From Anaerococcus vaginalis (GTDB lineage: Bacteria; Bacillota; Clostridia; Tissierellales; Peptoniphilaceae): a stretch of 64,000 nt of DNA. Location of the stretch: NCBI RefSeq assembly GCF_000307225.1, contig NZ_HE978616.1, positions 13,124 to 77,123 of the forward strand. Reading direction: 5' to 3'. The notes under the pieces are model-generated. The model saw only the letters and a program-made list of their open reading frames with translations. It was not told the origin of the DNA and made no database searches. Of this stretch, positions 63,716-64,000 are shown piece after piece. The first letter of the stretch is position 1. Each line of letters starts with the position of its first letter. The position numbers and the translations under genes were made by a program.

Positions 63716-64000
63716 ATGTCAAAAAAATTAAAGATTCACAATCATGATATTGAATTTGAAAAAAATCAAGGAAAAGCAATTATTGAATTGCAACTTGATG
63801 AAAATCCTAGACAATGCTATTTAATCGATATATTTTCTGTTGATAATGTTGATTATATAGCCTTGATAGATATTGAAAATAGCGAGTTAATAATTCTTTT
63901 ATATGAACTTGCTGATGAAAAAACAGGTGAGATAAAATTAAATTCTTTAGAAGATGAACAAAAGCTTGATGAAATATATCATCTATTCTCACATTATTGG
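63716..64000 (+). CDS. DUF1292 family protein, cut by the window end
   Basis: 95 codons are visible and the frame is still open at the last base. FEKNQGKAIIELQLDENPRQ, YIALIDIENSELIILLYELA and the closing SLEDEQKLDEIYHLFSHYW match the small DUF1292 (YrzB-like) proteins: a short beta domain with an acidic C-terminal helix. Function unknown; in Firmicutes it often lies near RNA and division genes. Confidence 0.7.
   Translation, partial: MSKKLKIHNHDIEFEKNQGKAIIELQLDENPRQCYLIDIFSVDNVDYIALIDIENSELIILLYELADEKTGEIKLNSLEDEQKLDEIYHLFSHYW

Noticed and set aside
1..64000. CRISPR arrays, tRNA and rRNA genes
   Set aside because: I looked for regular repeat-spacer patterns and for tRNA T-arm and rRNA motifs. 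Only the tRNA-like end of tmRNA was found.

Overview
The window is low-GC, tightly packed Firmicutes DNA. The gene set (glgC-glgD-glgA, dhaKLM, DUF3793 next to a flavodoxin, FHA-ftsW-pbp, no spore genes, tmRNA tag ANNNSERQFALAA) fits a Gram-positive anaerobic coccus of the Peptoniphilaceae, most like Anaerococcus or a close relative. That placement is an inference from gene content and style; no database search was made.

Layout. 1-3.6 kb is an accessory strip with a SAM methyltransferase, a membrane protein, a decayed DNA cytosine methyltransferase C-terminus and an acyl-hydrolase. 3.6-12.2 kb is a transport island: TetR and AraC regulators, an ECF-type importer (S, T and double ATPase), two ABC exporter half-transporters and a second methyltransferase, with a Fur-like box in front of the transporter genes. 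12.4-16.7 kb holds a C39-like peptidase, a ClC transporter, BrnQ, HinT and ribosomal protein S21. 16.7-20.9 kb is a riboflavin operon (ribD-ribE-ribBA-ribH) under an FMN riboswitch, then a HAD hydrolase. 21-22 kb (minus) carries flavodoxin and DUF3793 with an operator nearly identical to the one before the ECF genes. 22.4-24.4 kb is dhaKLM. 24.4-27.7 kb has rsmI, a TrmN6-like methyltransferase and glmM. 27.7-31.2 kb is rpmG-secE-nusG-rplKAJL with L1 and L10 autoregulatory leaders. 31.2-38.3 kb has a Fur-family regulator, an acyltransferase-like membrane protein, folC, and a YfcC carrier with pepT and pepD. 38.4-39.6 kb has an orphan RelB-type antitoxin, three strong unexplained hairpins and ssrA (tmRNA). 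39.7-49.2 kb is a glycogen operon. 49.4-52.6 kb is a cell-wall cluster (FHA, FtsW/RodA, class B PBP). 52.7-64 kb has nadK, rluD, a 6S-like RNA, YtxH/DUF948 proteins, ccpA, ptsH, ptsI and a string of less well known genes.

How the genes connect. HPr and enzyme I should feed phosphate to DhaM, and HPr and CcpA form the carbon-catabolite control pair. The Fur-family protein at 31.2 kb is a candidate reader of the two matching iron boxes. YfcC, PepT and PepD suggest peptide or amino-acid use.

Two things stand out. First, about twenty genes are broken by a single-base indel, nearly all in A or T runs, including genes that should be essential (rplA, rplJ, rpsU, ptsI, ribD). This looks like homopolymer sequencing error rather than biology, so these genes are reported as full-length with the break noted. 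Second, three long open genes keep a known enzyme fold but have lost the catalytic residues: a glycogen-phosphorylase-like protein without the PLP lysine in the glycogen operon, a PepD-like protein of the same length as the true PepD but with no metal ligands, and an APH-fold protein without the catalytic HGD loop. These candidate pseudoenzymes are the best leads for something undescribed here.
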